Shown here: in pieces, positions 18,901-26,980 of the stretch
Layout of the letters: each line of letters begins with the position of its first letter
Position numbering within the stretch: the stretch's first letter is position 1
Source: Alteribacter keqinensis
Lineage (GTDB): Bacteria > Bacillota > Bacilli > Bacillales > Salisediminibacteriaceae
Assembly: GCF_003710255.1 (NCBI RefSeq)
Contig: NZ_RHIB01000001.1
Location: 1,736,001-1,800,000 of the forward strand
Reading direction: 5' to 3'
DNA: 64,000 bases
Notes under the pieces: generated by a model
The model's database searches: none
Told to the model about the DNA's origin: nothing
The model's input: the letters and a program-made list of their open reading frames with translations, nothing else
Program-made: the position numbers and the translations under genes

Positions 18901-19170
18901 GTTATAGTTCGACCCGCCAGACCATTTTCTCCATTCCTCCAATGGCTTTCCGCCAAAAAGAAATTCAAGGTTCTCCACGTCGACTTCTTCACTAAGATCC
19001 GCCTTCACATTTACGGTCCTCGTTTCCGTTAAAGAAAAAAGCGTCCTGTCTGCTTCAAGCTCAGAAACCTCACCTGCGTCTTCTGCGTATGTACTCTGAT
19101 GCGTTACCGGGGCTGCGAGCGTCAGTAACAGTACGAAAGCCAGCCATCCAATCGAAAGTCGTTTTAACAT
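15976..19170 (-). CDS. Large secreted M14-family zinc carboxypeptidase
   Basis: This 1064-residue exported protein is expected to hydrolyse peptides outside the cell. It has a signal peptide (residues 1-29, cleavage near TYAED), an N-terminal beta domain to about 165, and an M14 catalytic domain with zinc ligands H256 and E259 (NNIHPDEVEG), a later histidine in VDLHGYVNG, and a probable catalytic Glu in GHTIEVPT. LNRD and FTSNPDG occur in between, as in M14 enzymes. Roughly 500 residues follow, including a region like a glutamine-amidotransferase or beta-sandwich fold and an acidic C-terminal segment. Typical M14 peptidases are 300-450 residues, so the added domains are unusual. An AAGGAGG site precedes the ATG. 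It lies upstream of two subtilases on the same strand. Confidence 0.88.
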   Translation of the reverse strand: MLKRLSIGWLAFVLLLTLAAPVTHQSTYAEDAGEVSELEADRTLFSLTETRTVNVKADLSEEVDVENLEFLFGGKPLEEWRKWSGGSNYNGDPFITVIEDPEVSDSGEVTATLEFGLLYNTSNLSNRTIRTQYQQFIGDYELALMNTASGETAATMVKLNVYDEFLFYEELMPAIDEVFNEAADLNDRYLEYQKAGESVEGRDIHFVILARDEGAVDKYLDETLPQALEDPAGLLEQLEDGTMGDYQVPIWFNNIHPDEVEGVDAQVELLKKFALEDEVSFVTTDEDGSEYPVSLDVDEVLDDVIFLYMFTSNPDGRVENTRGNANGFDLNRDNAYQTQVETQQVNELIAKWTPLSFVDLHGYVNGFLIEPTTPPHNPNFEYDLLINNMIDHAHTMGRTGVGESDLTSYFIARLEWDSGWDDMSPAYTGMYAMLHGSLGHTIEVPTLSQNSLRAMVGVGLGSALYVAENKDELFKKQLEIFERGVNGEDNPAVDEYFVNAAGESIGRVRGEHDSFFPDYYVIPADEKEQKNVLEAYNMAEYLLRNGVKVEETTQPVTIDGNTYPKGTFVVPMNQAKRGLANAVLYEGDDVSDWSAMYDPIVVNFPDLRGFDTLDVRETGLFEGKTSELTEVQTPSGSVTGNSPRQVLSNNTNDTIRVVNALLSDGKTVEVATESRGRVEKGDYLVSTQDLRKYEDEYYFSSEPLGNGQNVASDVLSKPKVAVTGSAQLRYSMEELGFELVNQSEADVIVSDSSSFNRNQVAGKSYIGIGVSALSGVRNSGMLPGFNFDFTRVGHEGLVKAEVADHRITAGYENEEKLYITTGAWITDVPEGAEMLAAFSGDDDFYRAGWWPGNDGAKGQTMAFTADTEEASFTLFANELAFRAHTEHSHRLLANAVYASVTEETERRGNNGRGQGVAVSKENVDETRDNGKVTSKISQGEVMRAVQSSPRADRVTIASDRGRAELLEVELTSGDIEDLRKHNDKASIEITDGETSYLIPVSDLDIGSAAEQLGDAFMISIQVSTEEEAYSGRDLDNHTVNVTEVKVKAKADETEVDLNQYRILE

Positions 19171-19400
19171 GAAATCCTCCTTATATATATTTATTAAATT
19201 GCATATCTATAAATATAGCAGAACATTTCGACTCTCGTAATATATCTGTGGCAAAATAGTCCTTTCTTCTATTGGTCTTTTTTGGAAACTGGTTATTTAG
19301 TCTCTGGGTTTCTGGTCCTTTGGACTCAGGAAGTCAGGTGAAAGGATAATGAGAATCACCGTTGCTGGACAACACAAGAAGCCCATTCGTGACAATAAAT
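19171..19400. other. Intergenic, upstream of the M14 peptidase gene
   Basis: No gene is visible. The stretch should hold the promoter of the M14 gene (minus strand), but I could not identify a convincing -35/-10 pair. GCCCATT and AATGGGC (19381-19403) form a small inverted repeat next to the symporter terminator. Confidence 0.4.
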
Positions 19401-19435
19401 GGGCGGCTCATAAGGTATGTGCCTTATGAGCCGCC
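19401..19435 (-). terminator. Terminator after the AGCS symporter gene
   Basis: GGGCGGCTCATAAGG and CCTTATGAGCCGCCC form a perfect 15-bp stem around TATGTG. The minus-strand tail is ATTTATTG, so the U-tract is modest. Confidence 0.75.
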
Positions 19436-19510
19436 CTCTACTTGTGTGGTGAGTGTAAGCTGGAGTAAACCCGTCAAATGATAGAAAAGAACGGCTCCTC
19501 AGGTCTTGGT

Positions 19511-20923
19511 TCAGCTTGCTTTTTTAACCGTGTCAGCAGCTTTAAAATGATTCTCAAAATAATCGTTTGTTTCCCTTACTACTACTCGGCTCAGAAGGAT
19601 AAGAGCGATTAAGTTAGGAATCATCATCAATGCGTTTGCCATATCAGCAAAGGCCCAGATCGTTGTTAAATTCGCCATTGCCCCAATCCCGCAGGCAGCG
19701 ATATAAACCGTACGGTAACCGGAAATTCCTTTACGGCCCGCAAGGTATTCAAAGCACTTTTCACCATAAACATACCACCCGACAATCGTTGAAAAACCAA
19801 AGAAAATAACAGAGAAGGCAACTATGTATTCACCGACAGTACCGAGTACAGACGCAAATGCCGCACTGGTCAGTGCTCCTCCATCAAGTCCTGCCTCATG
19901 AGATACACCTGACAGCTGTCCGCCAGTCGGATCCCAGAAACCTGTAATAACAAGAACAAGACCTGTCATAGTACACACAATAATCGTTACAATAAAGGTT
20001 CCAGTCATAGCAACCAAAGCCTGCTTTACGGGATGATCGGTTTTGGCGTTCCCTGCAATTAAGGCTGCAGTACCAAGTCCTGCTTCGTTGGAAAAAATTC
20101 CCCGGGCAACACCATTACGAATCGCTTCGGCAACAACAACCCCTACAAAACCACCGGTGGCTGCAACCGGGTTAAACGCGTAATAAAAGATCGTCTGAAA
20201 GGCCGGGATAATCTGATCAAAGTTGATAGTGAGAATGAGTAAGGAACCGAAAATATAAAACACAGCCATAACCGGCACAAAGAAGCCTGCAACAGCACTG
20301 ATACGCTGCAATCCGCCAAATATAATCAAAGCTGCGAGCCCGGATAACAGAATGGCGGTGACAATATTACTGACACCAAAAGACGTTTCCATTACACCGG
20401 CAATCGTATTCGACTGTACGCTGTTTCCGATCCCGAGAGCAGCAAAGGCCCCGAACACGGCAAACGCAATGGCAAGCCATTTAAACTTCCGGCCAAGCCC
20501 GCGCTCAACATAGTACATCGGCCCGCTCGAATATTCGCCGCTTTCATTTTTCACGCGGTACTTCATGGCAAGAAGGGCCTCTGCATATTTTGTGGCCATT
20601 CCCAAAAGACCCACAATCCACATCCAGAAAATAGCTCCCGGTCCCCCGAGGGTAATCGCAGTGGCAACACCGGCAATGTTTCCGTTACCGATTGTGCCTG
20701 CAAGGGCTGTCATGAGTGCCTTAAAGTTACTCACGTCCCCTTCGTCTTTTGAACTGCTTTTACCTTCTTTCGTAAATGCCAGTTTAAATGCATATAAAAG
20801 CCGTCTGAACTGCAGCCCTCTTAACATCACTGTAAGTAGTAAACCTGTTCCGAATAATAGAATTAAGCTTGGCGTTCCCCATAATACGCCATTAATTCTG
20901 TCCAAAATTGCAAGTATGTCCAA
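19511..20923 (-). CDS. alsT: AGCS-family Na+/alanine symporter
   Basis: This 470-residue carrier of the alanine/glycine:cation symporter family has about ten to eleven transmembrane helices. Family-typical segments are LAGTIGNGNIAGVATAI, GPGAIFWMW, ATKYAEALLA with SSGPMYYVE, and ARGIFSNEAGLGTAA. Members import alanine, glycine or glutamine with Na+. The next genes, reading away on the other strand, encode an AdeR-type activator, alanine dehydrogenase and alanine racemase, which favours alanine as substrate. The B. subtilis AlsT name is used only for the family; GlnT-type glutamine transport cannot be excluded. Na+ coupling suits a salt- or alkali-adapted host. Confidence 0.9.
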   Translation of the reverse strand: MDILAILDRINGVLWGTPSLILLFGTGLLLTVMLRGLQFRRLLYAFKLAFTKEGKSSSKDEGDVSNFKALMTALAGTIGNGNIAGVATAITLGGPGAIFWMWIVGLLGMATKYAEALLAMKYRVKNESGEYSSGPMYYVERGLGRKFKWLAIAFAVFGAFAALGIGNSVQSNTIAGVMETSFGVSNIVTAILLSGLAALIIFGGLQRISAVAGFFVPVMAVFYIFGSLLILTINFDQIIPAFQTIFYYAFNPVAATGGFVGVVVAEAIRNGVARGIFSNEAGLGTAALIAGNAKTDHPVKQALVAMTGTFIVTIIVCTMTGLVLVITGFWDPTGGQLSGVSHEAGLDGGALTSAAFASVLGTVGEYIVAFSVIFFGFSTIVGWYVYGEKCFEYLAGRKGISGYRTVYIAACGIGAMANLTTIWAFADMANALMMIPNLIALILLSRVVVRETNDYFENHFKAADTVKKAS

Positions 20924-21423
20924 AAAATGACCCCCTCATGATGACAGCGCTTTCAGAAGTATAGGGGTATTCTATCATCTGTAACCACCTATGTTTTTGT
21001 TAAAATACTAAAATATCATACTACATTTTTGGGTAATTAAACAAATGTCGACAGAATTCGAAAAAACCACATAATTCAGTTTCCTCTCCCTGACGGTTAT
21101 ATAGTATTTTATTTACGTTCTTTTCGTTAATATTATTGCTATTTTTCACACAAACATTGCAAATATGGATGAAGCTTACGTGCCTTCGCTTTCCGTGGCC
21201 GTGCCCACAAGCCTCCTCGGCTGTGCCCTGCGGGGTCTTGCCCGGCCCCAGTGCCACAGTAGTCTCGGGCACTTCCGCTTCCTCACTACTATTATTATGA
21301 AAGCAACAATGTTTCCTAAAACAGTCTTTTTAAATATGATTCTGAATCTGCTCCCTTTCTTTCCACCATAAAAAAGAATAAAATAGAAAAAGATGATATT
21401 GTACTAATCAGAGGAGTTTTAAA
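20924..21423. other. Intergenic with a GC-rich interspersed repeat
   Basis: The divergent gap between the symporter and adeR holds no coding sequence I can support. Most of it is A+T-rich and must contain both promoters. From about 21175 to 21292 a much more GC-rich block stands out, with CGCTTTCCGTGG, CCTCCTCGGCTGTGCCCTGCG and AGTCTCGGGCACTTCCGCTTC-like pieces. Related blocks recur in intergenic regions of many Bacillaceae (from memory), so I treat it as a repeat insertion. Confidence 0.5.
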
Positions 21424-22677
21424 ATGAGCACCAAAAGTACACACCCAAACCCTTTTAAGGGGTCTTTCGGCAGTCTGGAAAACCTTGTAGATAAAATCAG
21501 CGATGTTCTCGAATGTCCGGTTACAATAGAAGACCCAGCCCACCGTCTCCTTGCCTACAGTTCCCATGGTGAGGGAACGGATTCTGCCAGAATTGCCACC
21601 ATTATGAGACGCCGTGTTCCGGAAAGAGTCATCAGCAGTCTCTGGAAAGACGGGACGATGCAGCGTCTTCATCAAAGTGAAAAACCTGTAAGAATTTCTC
21701 AAATCCAGGAAGTAGGCCTTGGGGACCGAATCGCTATGACGATACGTTCAAAATCCGAAATTATCGGTTACATATGGCTCCTGGAAGTTGACAACCAACT
21801 GGACGATGACGACTTGGAGCTTCTTTTATATGCATCTCAAGCTGCCAAAAACCAGCTTGTTCAGCTTCATGGACGTAAAAAGAAACGTGAAAAGGGGCAC
21901 CAGGAGTTTTTCTGGCAGCTTTTGACCGGTCACCTGAAGAACCATGATGAGATCTCCGAGTCATTCGAAGGATTCAATATCAAGGTACCTCTTCCCGTTG
22001 CTGTATTTGTGTTTCAGTTTCCCGAGGAGATCAACGACAAAACTGAACGTAATATTTCTTATATGATTACAACTACTCAAAAAATCATTGCTCCTCTTTA
22101 CGCTTTAGATGGAAACGAACTGGTTCTTCTCGGCTCCCCTTCCCCTGTGACGAATGGGATTCTTTCACCGGAAGCTTTTATTGAAGAATTCACGTCCCAA
22201 ATGGCCCTTCGGTTTCATAGTGGAAACCTGATCGGAGGAAGCGGTAATGGATACACCGACTATACTAAAATAGAGACAAGCTACCAGGAAGCCCTTTCAG
22301 TCTTAAAGTTAAAAGAACAATTCTCTGATGAACTCCGAGGTACATGCACCTATAACCACCTCGGTATTTACAGGTATATTGATGTTCTCTCTGCTAAAAA
22401 CAAAGAAGACGGGTACGAGAACCTCTCCCTGAAAAAACTAAAAGAGTACGACCGCCTTCACAACACCCAGCTCAAGGAAACCCTCGATGTGTTTCTTATT
22501 AAAGACAGCCACGTGAATGAGGCAGCCAAAGCATTGAACGTTCACAGTAACACCCTCAATTACCGGCTGAAGAGGATCACAGAGGTGGGCGGCATTAACT
22601 TAAGAGACCCTAATGAGAAGATGACCCTCTTTCTTGATATGAAACTGGATAAGTTGAAACAGAACGGCCTTTTGTAG
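21424..22677 (+). CDS. adeR: AdeR-type (PucR/CdaR family) activator of alanine dehydrogenase
   Basis: This 417-residue regulator has an N-terminal sensory region with PucR-type features (residues 15-150), a central GGDEF-like/purine-regulator fold, and a C-terminal PucR helix-turn-helix with [23 protein letters not shown]. subtilis AdeR has the same architecture and activates the alanine dehydrogenase gene, and here ald begins about 110 bases downstream. That synteny is the main ground for the name. An AGAGGAG site lies 7 bases before the ATG. A terminator overlaps the stop codon, so ald is transcribed separately. The effector is probably alanine or a derived signal, by analogy. Confidence 0.88.
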   Translation: MSTKSTHPNPFKGSFGSLENLVDKISDVLECPVTIEDPAHRLLAYSSHGEGTDSARIATIMRRRVPERVISSLWKDGTMQRLHQSEKPVRISQIQEVGLGDRIAMTIRSKSEIIGYIWLLEVDNQLDDDDLELLLYASQAAKNQLVQLHGRKKKREKGHQEFFWQLLTGHLKNHDEISESFEGFNIKVPLPVAVFVFQFPEEINDKTERNISYMITTTQKIIAPLYALDGNELVLLGSPSPVTNGILSPEAFIEEFTSQMALRFHSGNLIGGSGNGYTDYTKIETSYQEALSVLKLKEQFSDELRGTCTYNHLGIYRYIDVLSAKNKEDGYENLSLKKLKEYDRLHNTQLKETLDVFLIKDSHVNEAAKALNVHSNTLNYRLKRITEVGGINLRDPNEKMTLFLDMKLDKLKQNGLL

Positions 22678-22704
22678 ATTTACACAAAAGGCCGTTTTAT
22701 TTTT
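22663..22704 (+). terminator. Terminator overlapping the end of adeR
   Basis: AACGGCCTTTTGT and ACAAAAGGCCGTT form a 13-bp stem that starts inside the last codons of adeR. TTTATTTTTC follows. Confidence 0.9.
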
Positions 22705-22789
22705 CTCTATTCTCACCAAAGCCATATTCCATCAATGTGATTTATACTCACCTTATCAACAAGCTACCATATTGAAGGAGGCACTATCT

Positions 22790-23920
22790 ATGATTATTGG
22801 AGTACCCAGAGAAATAAAGAACAATGAAAACCGTGTTGCCCTTACACCGGCAGGAGTCATCACGTTACGTAAAGCCGGTCATACAGTATTAATTGAAACG
22901 GCAGCCGGAGTTGGAAGCGGTTTCGAAGATGCAGATTACATAGAATCGGGAGCAGAGATTGTCTCAACAGCGAAAGAAGCTTGGGCTGCTGAGATGGTCA
23001 TGAAAGTAAAAGAACCCCTTCCCGAAGAATATGGTTTCTTCTATAACGGCCTTATCCTGTTTACCTACTTACACCTTGCAGCAGAACCCTCCCTTGCGAA
23101 GGCTCTCACGGAAAAAGGCGTAACATCCATTGCCTATGAAACAGTTGAAGTGAACCGTACTCTGCCGCTTCTCACCCCAATGAGTGAAGTCGCAGGACGT
23201 ATGTCTACACAAATTGGAGCTCAGTTCCTTCAAAAATCCAACGGTGGAAAAGGAATTCTCCTTGCCGGCGTACCTGGTGTTCAAAGAGGTAACGTTACTG
23301 TGATCGGAGGCGGAGTGGTTGGAACAAACGCCGCGAAAATTGCAATGGGCCTTGGAGCCAATGTCACCATCATTGACCTGAATCCCGATCGTCTTCGTGA
23401 ACTCGATGACATTTTTGGGAACGAAATTCAGACTCTGATGAGTAATCCGTTGAATATCGAGCAGGCTGTAGCTAAGTCTGACCTCGTCATCGGTGCTGTT
23501 CTAATTCCAGGAGCCAAAGCACCGAAGCTTGTAACTGAGGAAATGATCAAGCAAATGACACCGGGGTCCGTCATTGTTGACGTGGCCATTGACCAGGGTG
23601 GTATTTTCGAGACCGTTGACCGCATCACTACACACGATAACCCAACTTATGAAAAACACGGTGTTGTTCACTACGCTGTTGCAAACATGCCAGGTGCTGT
23701 TCCAAGAACATCAACGATCGCCCTGACCAACGTAACCGTTCCTTATGCTGTTCAAATTGCTTCAAAAGGTGTAAATCAAGCATTTGCTGATAATGCCAAC
23801 CTTAAAAAAGGCTTAAATACAGCTGCAGGACACATCACTTACGAAACAGTTTCCCATGATCTCGGTTACGACTATGTATCACCTGATGAGGCCCTTGCCC
23901 AAATTCTTACAACTGTTTAA
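22790..23920 (+). CDS. ald: Alanine dehydrogenase
   Basis: This 376-residue enzyme oxidatively deaminates L-alanine to pyruvate and ammonium with NAD+, feeding carbon into central metabolism; in Bacillus it also matters for sporulation. Family residues are R15, K74 (MKVKEPLP) and H95 (TYLHLAAE) for substrate binding, the Rossmann motif [10 protein letters not shown] and a VDVAIDQGG segment with the catalytic aspartate. The ATG at 22790 follows GGAGG at 9 bases; an in-frame TTG six codons earlier overlaps the ribosome binding site and is unlikely. TATACT at 22743-22748 has no good -35 partner, which would fit activation by AdeR from the gene upstream. Confidence 0.96.
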   Translation: MIIGVPREIKNNENRVALTPAGVITLRKAGHTVLIETAAGVGSGFEDADYIESGAEIVSTAKEAWAAEMVMKVKEPLPEEYGFFYNGLILFTYLHLAAEPSLAKALTEKGVTSIAYETVEVNRTLPLLTPMSEVAGRMSTQIGAQFLQKSNGGKGILLAGVPGVQRGNVTVIGGGVVGTNAAKIAMGLGANVTIIDLNPDRLRELDDIFGNEIQTLMSNPLNIEQAVAKSDLVIGAVLIPGAKAPKLVTEEMIKQMTPGSVIVDVAIDQGGIFETVDRITTHDNPTYEKHGVVHYAVANMPGAVPRTSTIALTNVTVPYAVQIASKGVNQAFADNANLKKGLNTAAGHITYETVSHDLGYDYVSPDEALAQILTTV

Positions 23921-23928
23921 TTTAATCA

Positions 23929-23966
23929 AACGCCCCTCAAGATTGTCTCCTGAGGGGCGTTCTTTG
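23929..23966 (+). terminator. Terminator after ald
   Basis: AACGCCCCTCA and TGAGGGGCGTT form an 11-bp stem followed by CTTTG. The U-tract is short. Confidence 0.8.
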
Positions 23967-23993
23967 ATCCGGATCTTTACACGGTTTTATAAT
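23964..23993 (+). promoter_or_regulatory. Probable sigma-A promoter of alr
   Basis: TTGATC (23964-23969) and TATAAT (23988-23993) are 18 bases apart, about 30 bases upstream of the alr start codon. Confidence 0.55.
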
Positions 23994-24025
23994 GAGATAT
24001 TTTTTACGAAAGGAGAAAGACGCAG

Positions 24026-25210
24026 ATGACGTTCAGCTACCGCCCAACGTGGGCAGAAGTAGATCTCGATGCAATTTGTGAAAATACACAAATATTTAAA
24101 GCCCGTCTCCAGCCTCAAACAAAATTGATGGCCGTTGTAAAAGCAGACGGATATGGACATGGGGCTGTGGAGATCGCTCGTGAAGCTTTGGATTCAGGTG
24201 CAGACTGCCTTGGTGTTGCGTTCCTGGACGAAGCTCTCGTCCTTCGGAATGCACAAATAAACGCACCGATTCTTGTTCTTGGCTACACCACCGGGGAATC
24301 TGTGGGAACCGCTATTGAAAACGACATTACACTTACCGTATTTACAGAAGACGTGATCGACAGCATTATAAGGGAAACAAATGTACGTAAAAAGAACGCC
24401 TCCGTTCACCTCAAAGTTGATACAGGGATGAGCCGGATTGGTGTTACCTCCCCTTCATCAGCTGTTCATCTTGCCAAAAAAATCACGAACTCCACATACG
24501 TATCACTGGAAGGTATCTTTACTCATTTTTCCAGCGGTGATACAAAGGATCCTTCCTTTACAACCAGGCAGTTTGAAGCATTCCAAACAACAGTCCATAC
24601 AGTGTCTGACAATGGAATCTCCATTCCCGTTAAGCATTGCTGTAACAGCGCAGCAACGATTCAGTACCCTCACATGCATCTGGACATGGTCCGGGTTGGA
24701 ATCAGCTTATACGGCCTCCTTCCTTCACCAGAGGTTGCTCCGGTCCCGTTAAAAGAAGCCCTGAGCTTGAAAACAAAAATTGCTCACGTAAAGGAAACCG
24801 CTCCAGGCAGTTTTATAAGCTATGGCTGTACACATAAAACGAAAACAAAGTCCTCAATCGCCACCCTTCCCATCGGCTATGCGGACGGCTTCTCCCGTCT
24901 GTTATCCAACGGAGCGGAAGTTTTTATCCATAACACTCGGGCACCTGTGGCCGGCCGCGTCTGCATGGATCAGACGATGATTGATATTACTCACATTCCT
25001 GCTGCAAGCATCGGTGATACTGTCACTCTTTTTGGACCGGAATCCGTGTCTGTTAATGAAGTCTCATACCATATGGGAACGATTAATTACGAGGTTGTCT
25101 GTCTGATCGGCAAACGCGTCCCCCGGGTCTACCTCAAGTCCGGACGGGCTATTAAACGTACCGGCATTCTCCCCGACAACAGGATCTGTTCCCAACCCTC
25201 TCCCGGATGA
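24026..25210 (+). CDS. alr: Alanine racemase
   Basis: This 394-residue PLP enzyme interconverts L- and D-alanine for peptidoglycan synthesis or D-alanine catabolism. K39 in VVKADGYGHG binds PLP, Y266 in ISYGCTHKT is the second catalytic base, and the C-terminal domain contains GRVCMDQTMID. An AAAGGAG site lies about 10 bases before the ATG. Its position after ald suggests a catabolic racemase that feeds D-alanine into the Ald route, though a housekeeping role is possible if no other alr exists. No toxin-antitoxin pair follows, unlike the chromosomal alr-ndoA arrangement. The last 20 residues (RTGILPDNRICSQPSPG) extend beyond the usual end of the family. Confidence 0.95.
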   Translation: MTFSYRPTWAEVDLDAICENTQIFKARLQPQTKLMAVVKADGYGHGAVEIAREALDSGADCLGVAFLDEALVLRNAQINAPILVLGYTTGESVGTAIENDITLTVFTEDVIDSIIRETNVRKKNASVHLKVDTGMSRIGVTSPSSAVHLAKKITNSTYVSLEGIFTHFSSGDTKDPSFTTRQFEAFQTTVHTVSDNGISIPVKHCCNSAATIQYPHMHLDMVRVGISLYGLLPSPEVAPVPLKEALSLKTKIAHVKETAPGSFISYGCTHKTKTKSSIATLPIGYADGFSRLLSNGAEVFIHNTRAPVAGRVCMDQTMIDITHIPAASIGDTVTLFGPESVSVNEVSYHMGTINYEVVCLIGKRVPRVYLKSGRAIKRTGILPDNRICSQPSPG

Positions 25211-25311
25211 CCACGTTATCCACACAAAAGTCCGTTGCGTCGAAATGACAGAGACACAGGAAAGTGGAGTCTCTGCTCCACCAGACAGCGAGGAGCATAA
25301 AGAAACTCAAC
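25211..25311. other. Intergenic after alr
   Basis: No gene is visible. GTGGAG and CTCCAC (25264-25281) form a small hairpin without a U-tract, so it is a doubtful terminator for alr. Confidence 0.35.
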
Positions 25312-25675
25312 GGGGCTGGGACATAATGAACGTGTTTAGCTGAGAACCCAAACAATGTGCTAACTTAGCGGATGAAATATACGCAGACTCCCTCGAGATT
25401 AGAAGGCACTGGAAAAGTTAAAGATCGAAATTTTTCAGTGCCTTCTGAAAAGGAAAGGTGAGACCCCAGTTACGAGCGTTTGCTTCATGAGAATGCGACG
25501 ATTTGCTTCGACGCATATAGCTTCATAAGGGTAGCTGGCAGAGGAAGAAGCAGGTAAGCTGGAGGAGGGTAACCCGCTTCCCGCGGAAAGCGAAGTATAT
25601 GTCAGGAGCGGTTTATCAGCGTCGCTATGATTCATTCGGATTCTCGTTGACTAGAACACTTCTGTCCCAGCCTCC
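25312..25675. repeat. Palindromic interspersed element with GGCTGGGACA ends
   Basis: GGGGCTGGGACA (25312-25323) and TGTCCCAGCCTC (25663-25674) form nearly perfect terminal inverted repeats about 350 bases apart. Inside lies a 16-bp hairpin (25401-25446, AGAAGGCACTG...CAGTGCCTTCT), then a segment with GTGAGACCCC, GGAGGAGG and CCCGCGGAAAGCGAAG. No open frame is convincing. It looks like a non-autonomous, RNA-structured repeat of the kind scattered in Bacillaceae genomes, here between convergent alr and the amidohydrolase gene. Confidence 0.6.
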
Positions 25676-25735
25676 CTCCATCGTTCCCAAAAAAAAAGGC
25701 TTTTCATGGCAGACCCCGTTTTACGTTATACAGTT

Positions 25736-26854
25736 TTACTTTTCCAATACTTTCTCCACCGCCCGGGTGATTATATCAACAGCCTTGGGTAATGCATTCC
25801 TGTCAAACGTCATTCTTGGATGATGAAGCCCCGGGCTTAAATCGCATCCAACCGCCAGCATCGTGGCTTTAAGCTCCGGCTTTTTAATCGTATAAAAATG
25901 AAAATCATCCCCGCCGGTCGTCTCTCTAACCGGTCGAAGCGTCTCCTCTCCCGTTGTCTCTTTAATTGCCTCGGCCATCACTTCAGTCGCTTCATCATTT
26001 AATACCGCCGCTGCCATTTCCGCTATCGTCTCCGTCGTAATCGACACATGGTTGTATTCAGCAGAAAAAGCAATCGTCCTCTCCAGCCGGGCAGCCATCT
26101 CTTCCATCAGCTCGTTATTCTGGGCACGGACGTCGACCGTAAAAGAGGCTCTGCCGGGAATAATGTTGGCACTTTCCCCTCCCGCCTGAAATGCCGTGAC
26201 TTTCATGGAATGAGGAACGAGAGGATCAAAATGCATATTGTTGATCGCCTGAACCAGTTCCGCACCTACCTGAATCGCATTCGTATTAAGATGGGGCCGC
26301 GCCCCGTGAGCATCATCCCCTTCAATCACACCACGGATATGGCGGGTCGCTCCATGTGAAATAGCCGGTGCGTAGCTGCCGTTATCAAGCTCCTGAACCG
26401 GCCGTAGATGCATCCCGAATAAAAAGTCCGCATCGTCCACAACACCTTTATCCACAAGCTTTAACGCACCGGCTCCTTTTTCCTCTGCCGGCTGAAAAAG
26501 AAAGCGGACCGTTCCGTTAAGCTTCTCTTTCTCCATCAGTCTAAGGAATACCCCGAGAACGATCGTCATATGTGCATCATGACCACAGGAATGATTGGCA
26601 CGAAATTCTCCGTCAACTTCCTGCCAGAGGGCGTCCATATCGGCCCGGACAGCCACCACCGGACGACCTTCCCCGATCTCAGCCACCAGTCCCGTACAGT
26701 CCTCAAATGTGGTTGATTTTACTCCTCTTTTTTCAAAAAAATCCTTTATGTATGCGGTCGTATTCACTTCGTCCCAGCTGACTTCCGGGTTTTCATGAAG
26801 GTGGTTGAACACGTCCTTTAAAACAGACTGTTCCTCTTCTCCGATGACACTCAT
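25736..26854 (-). CDS. amhX: AmhX-like M20D amidohydrolase
   Basis: This 372-residue cytoplasmic M20-family hydrolase has the metal-binding motifs CGHDAHM (residues 90-96), QPAEEKGAGA and GMHLRPV, plus a late HHP motif. The central dimerisation lid contains GVIEGDDAHGARPH. The sequence follows B. subtilis AmhX, an amidohydrolase of the aminoacylase/IAA-hydrolase subgroup, rather than peptidase T or ArgE. It should release an amino acid or amine from an N-acylated substrate; the natural substrate is unknown. GGGGGAG precedes the ATG. It is a single gene facing alr across the repeat element. Confidence 0.85.
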   Translation of the reverse strand: MSVIGEEEQSVLKDVFNHLHENPEVSWDEVNTTAYIKDFFEKRGVKSTTFEDCTGLVAEIGEGRPVVAVRADMDALWQEVDGEFRANHSCGHDAHMTIVLGVFLRLMEKEKLNGTVRFLFQPAEEKGAGALKLVDKGVVDDADFLFGMHLRPVQELDNGSYAPAISHGATRHIRGVIEGDDAHGARPHLNTNAIQVGAELVQAINNMHFDPLVPHSMKVTAFQAGGESANIIPGRASFTVDVRAQNNELMEEMAARLERTIAFSAEYNHVSITTETIAEMAAAVLNDEATEVMAEAIKETTGEETLRPVRETTGGDDFHFYTIKKPELKATMLAVGCDLSPGLHHPRMTFDRNALPKAVDIITRAVEKVLEK

Positions 26855-26941
26855 TCCCGACTCCCCCTCAAAAACGTTGTTCCCTCATTATAAACAAAAT
26901 CCGGCTGCCGTTAAAAGAGGATTCTGTTTATTAAGAACTTT

Positions 26942-26974
26942 CATAGAAAAAGAGTACCGGGGCTCCGGCACTCT
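26942..26974 (-). terminator. Terminator after the N-hydroxylase gene
   Basis: GAGTACCGG pairs with CCGGCACTC with one G-T pair (26952-26973). The minus strand continues TTTTTC. Confidence 0.75.
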
Positions 26975-26980
26975 TCTGTA

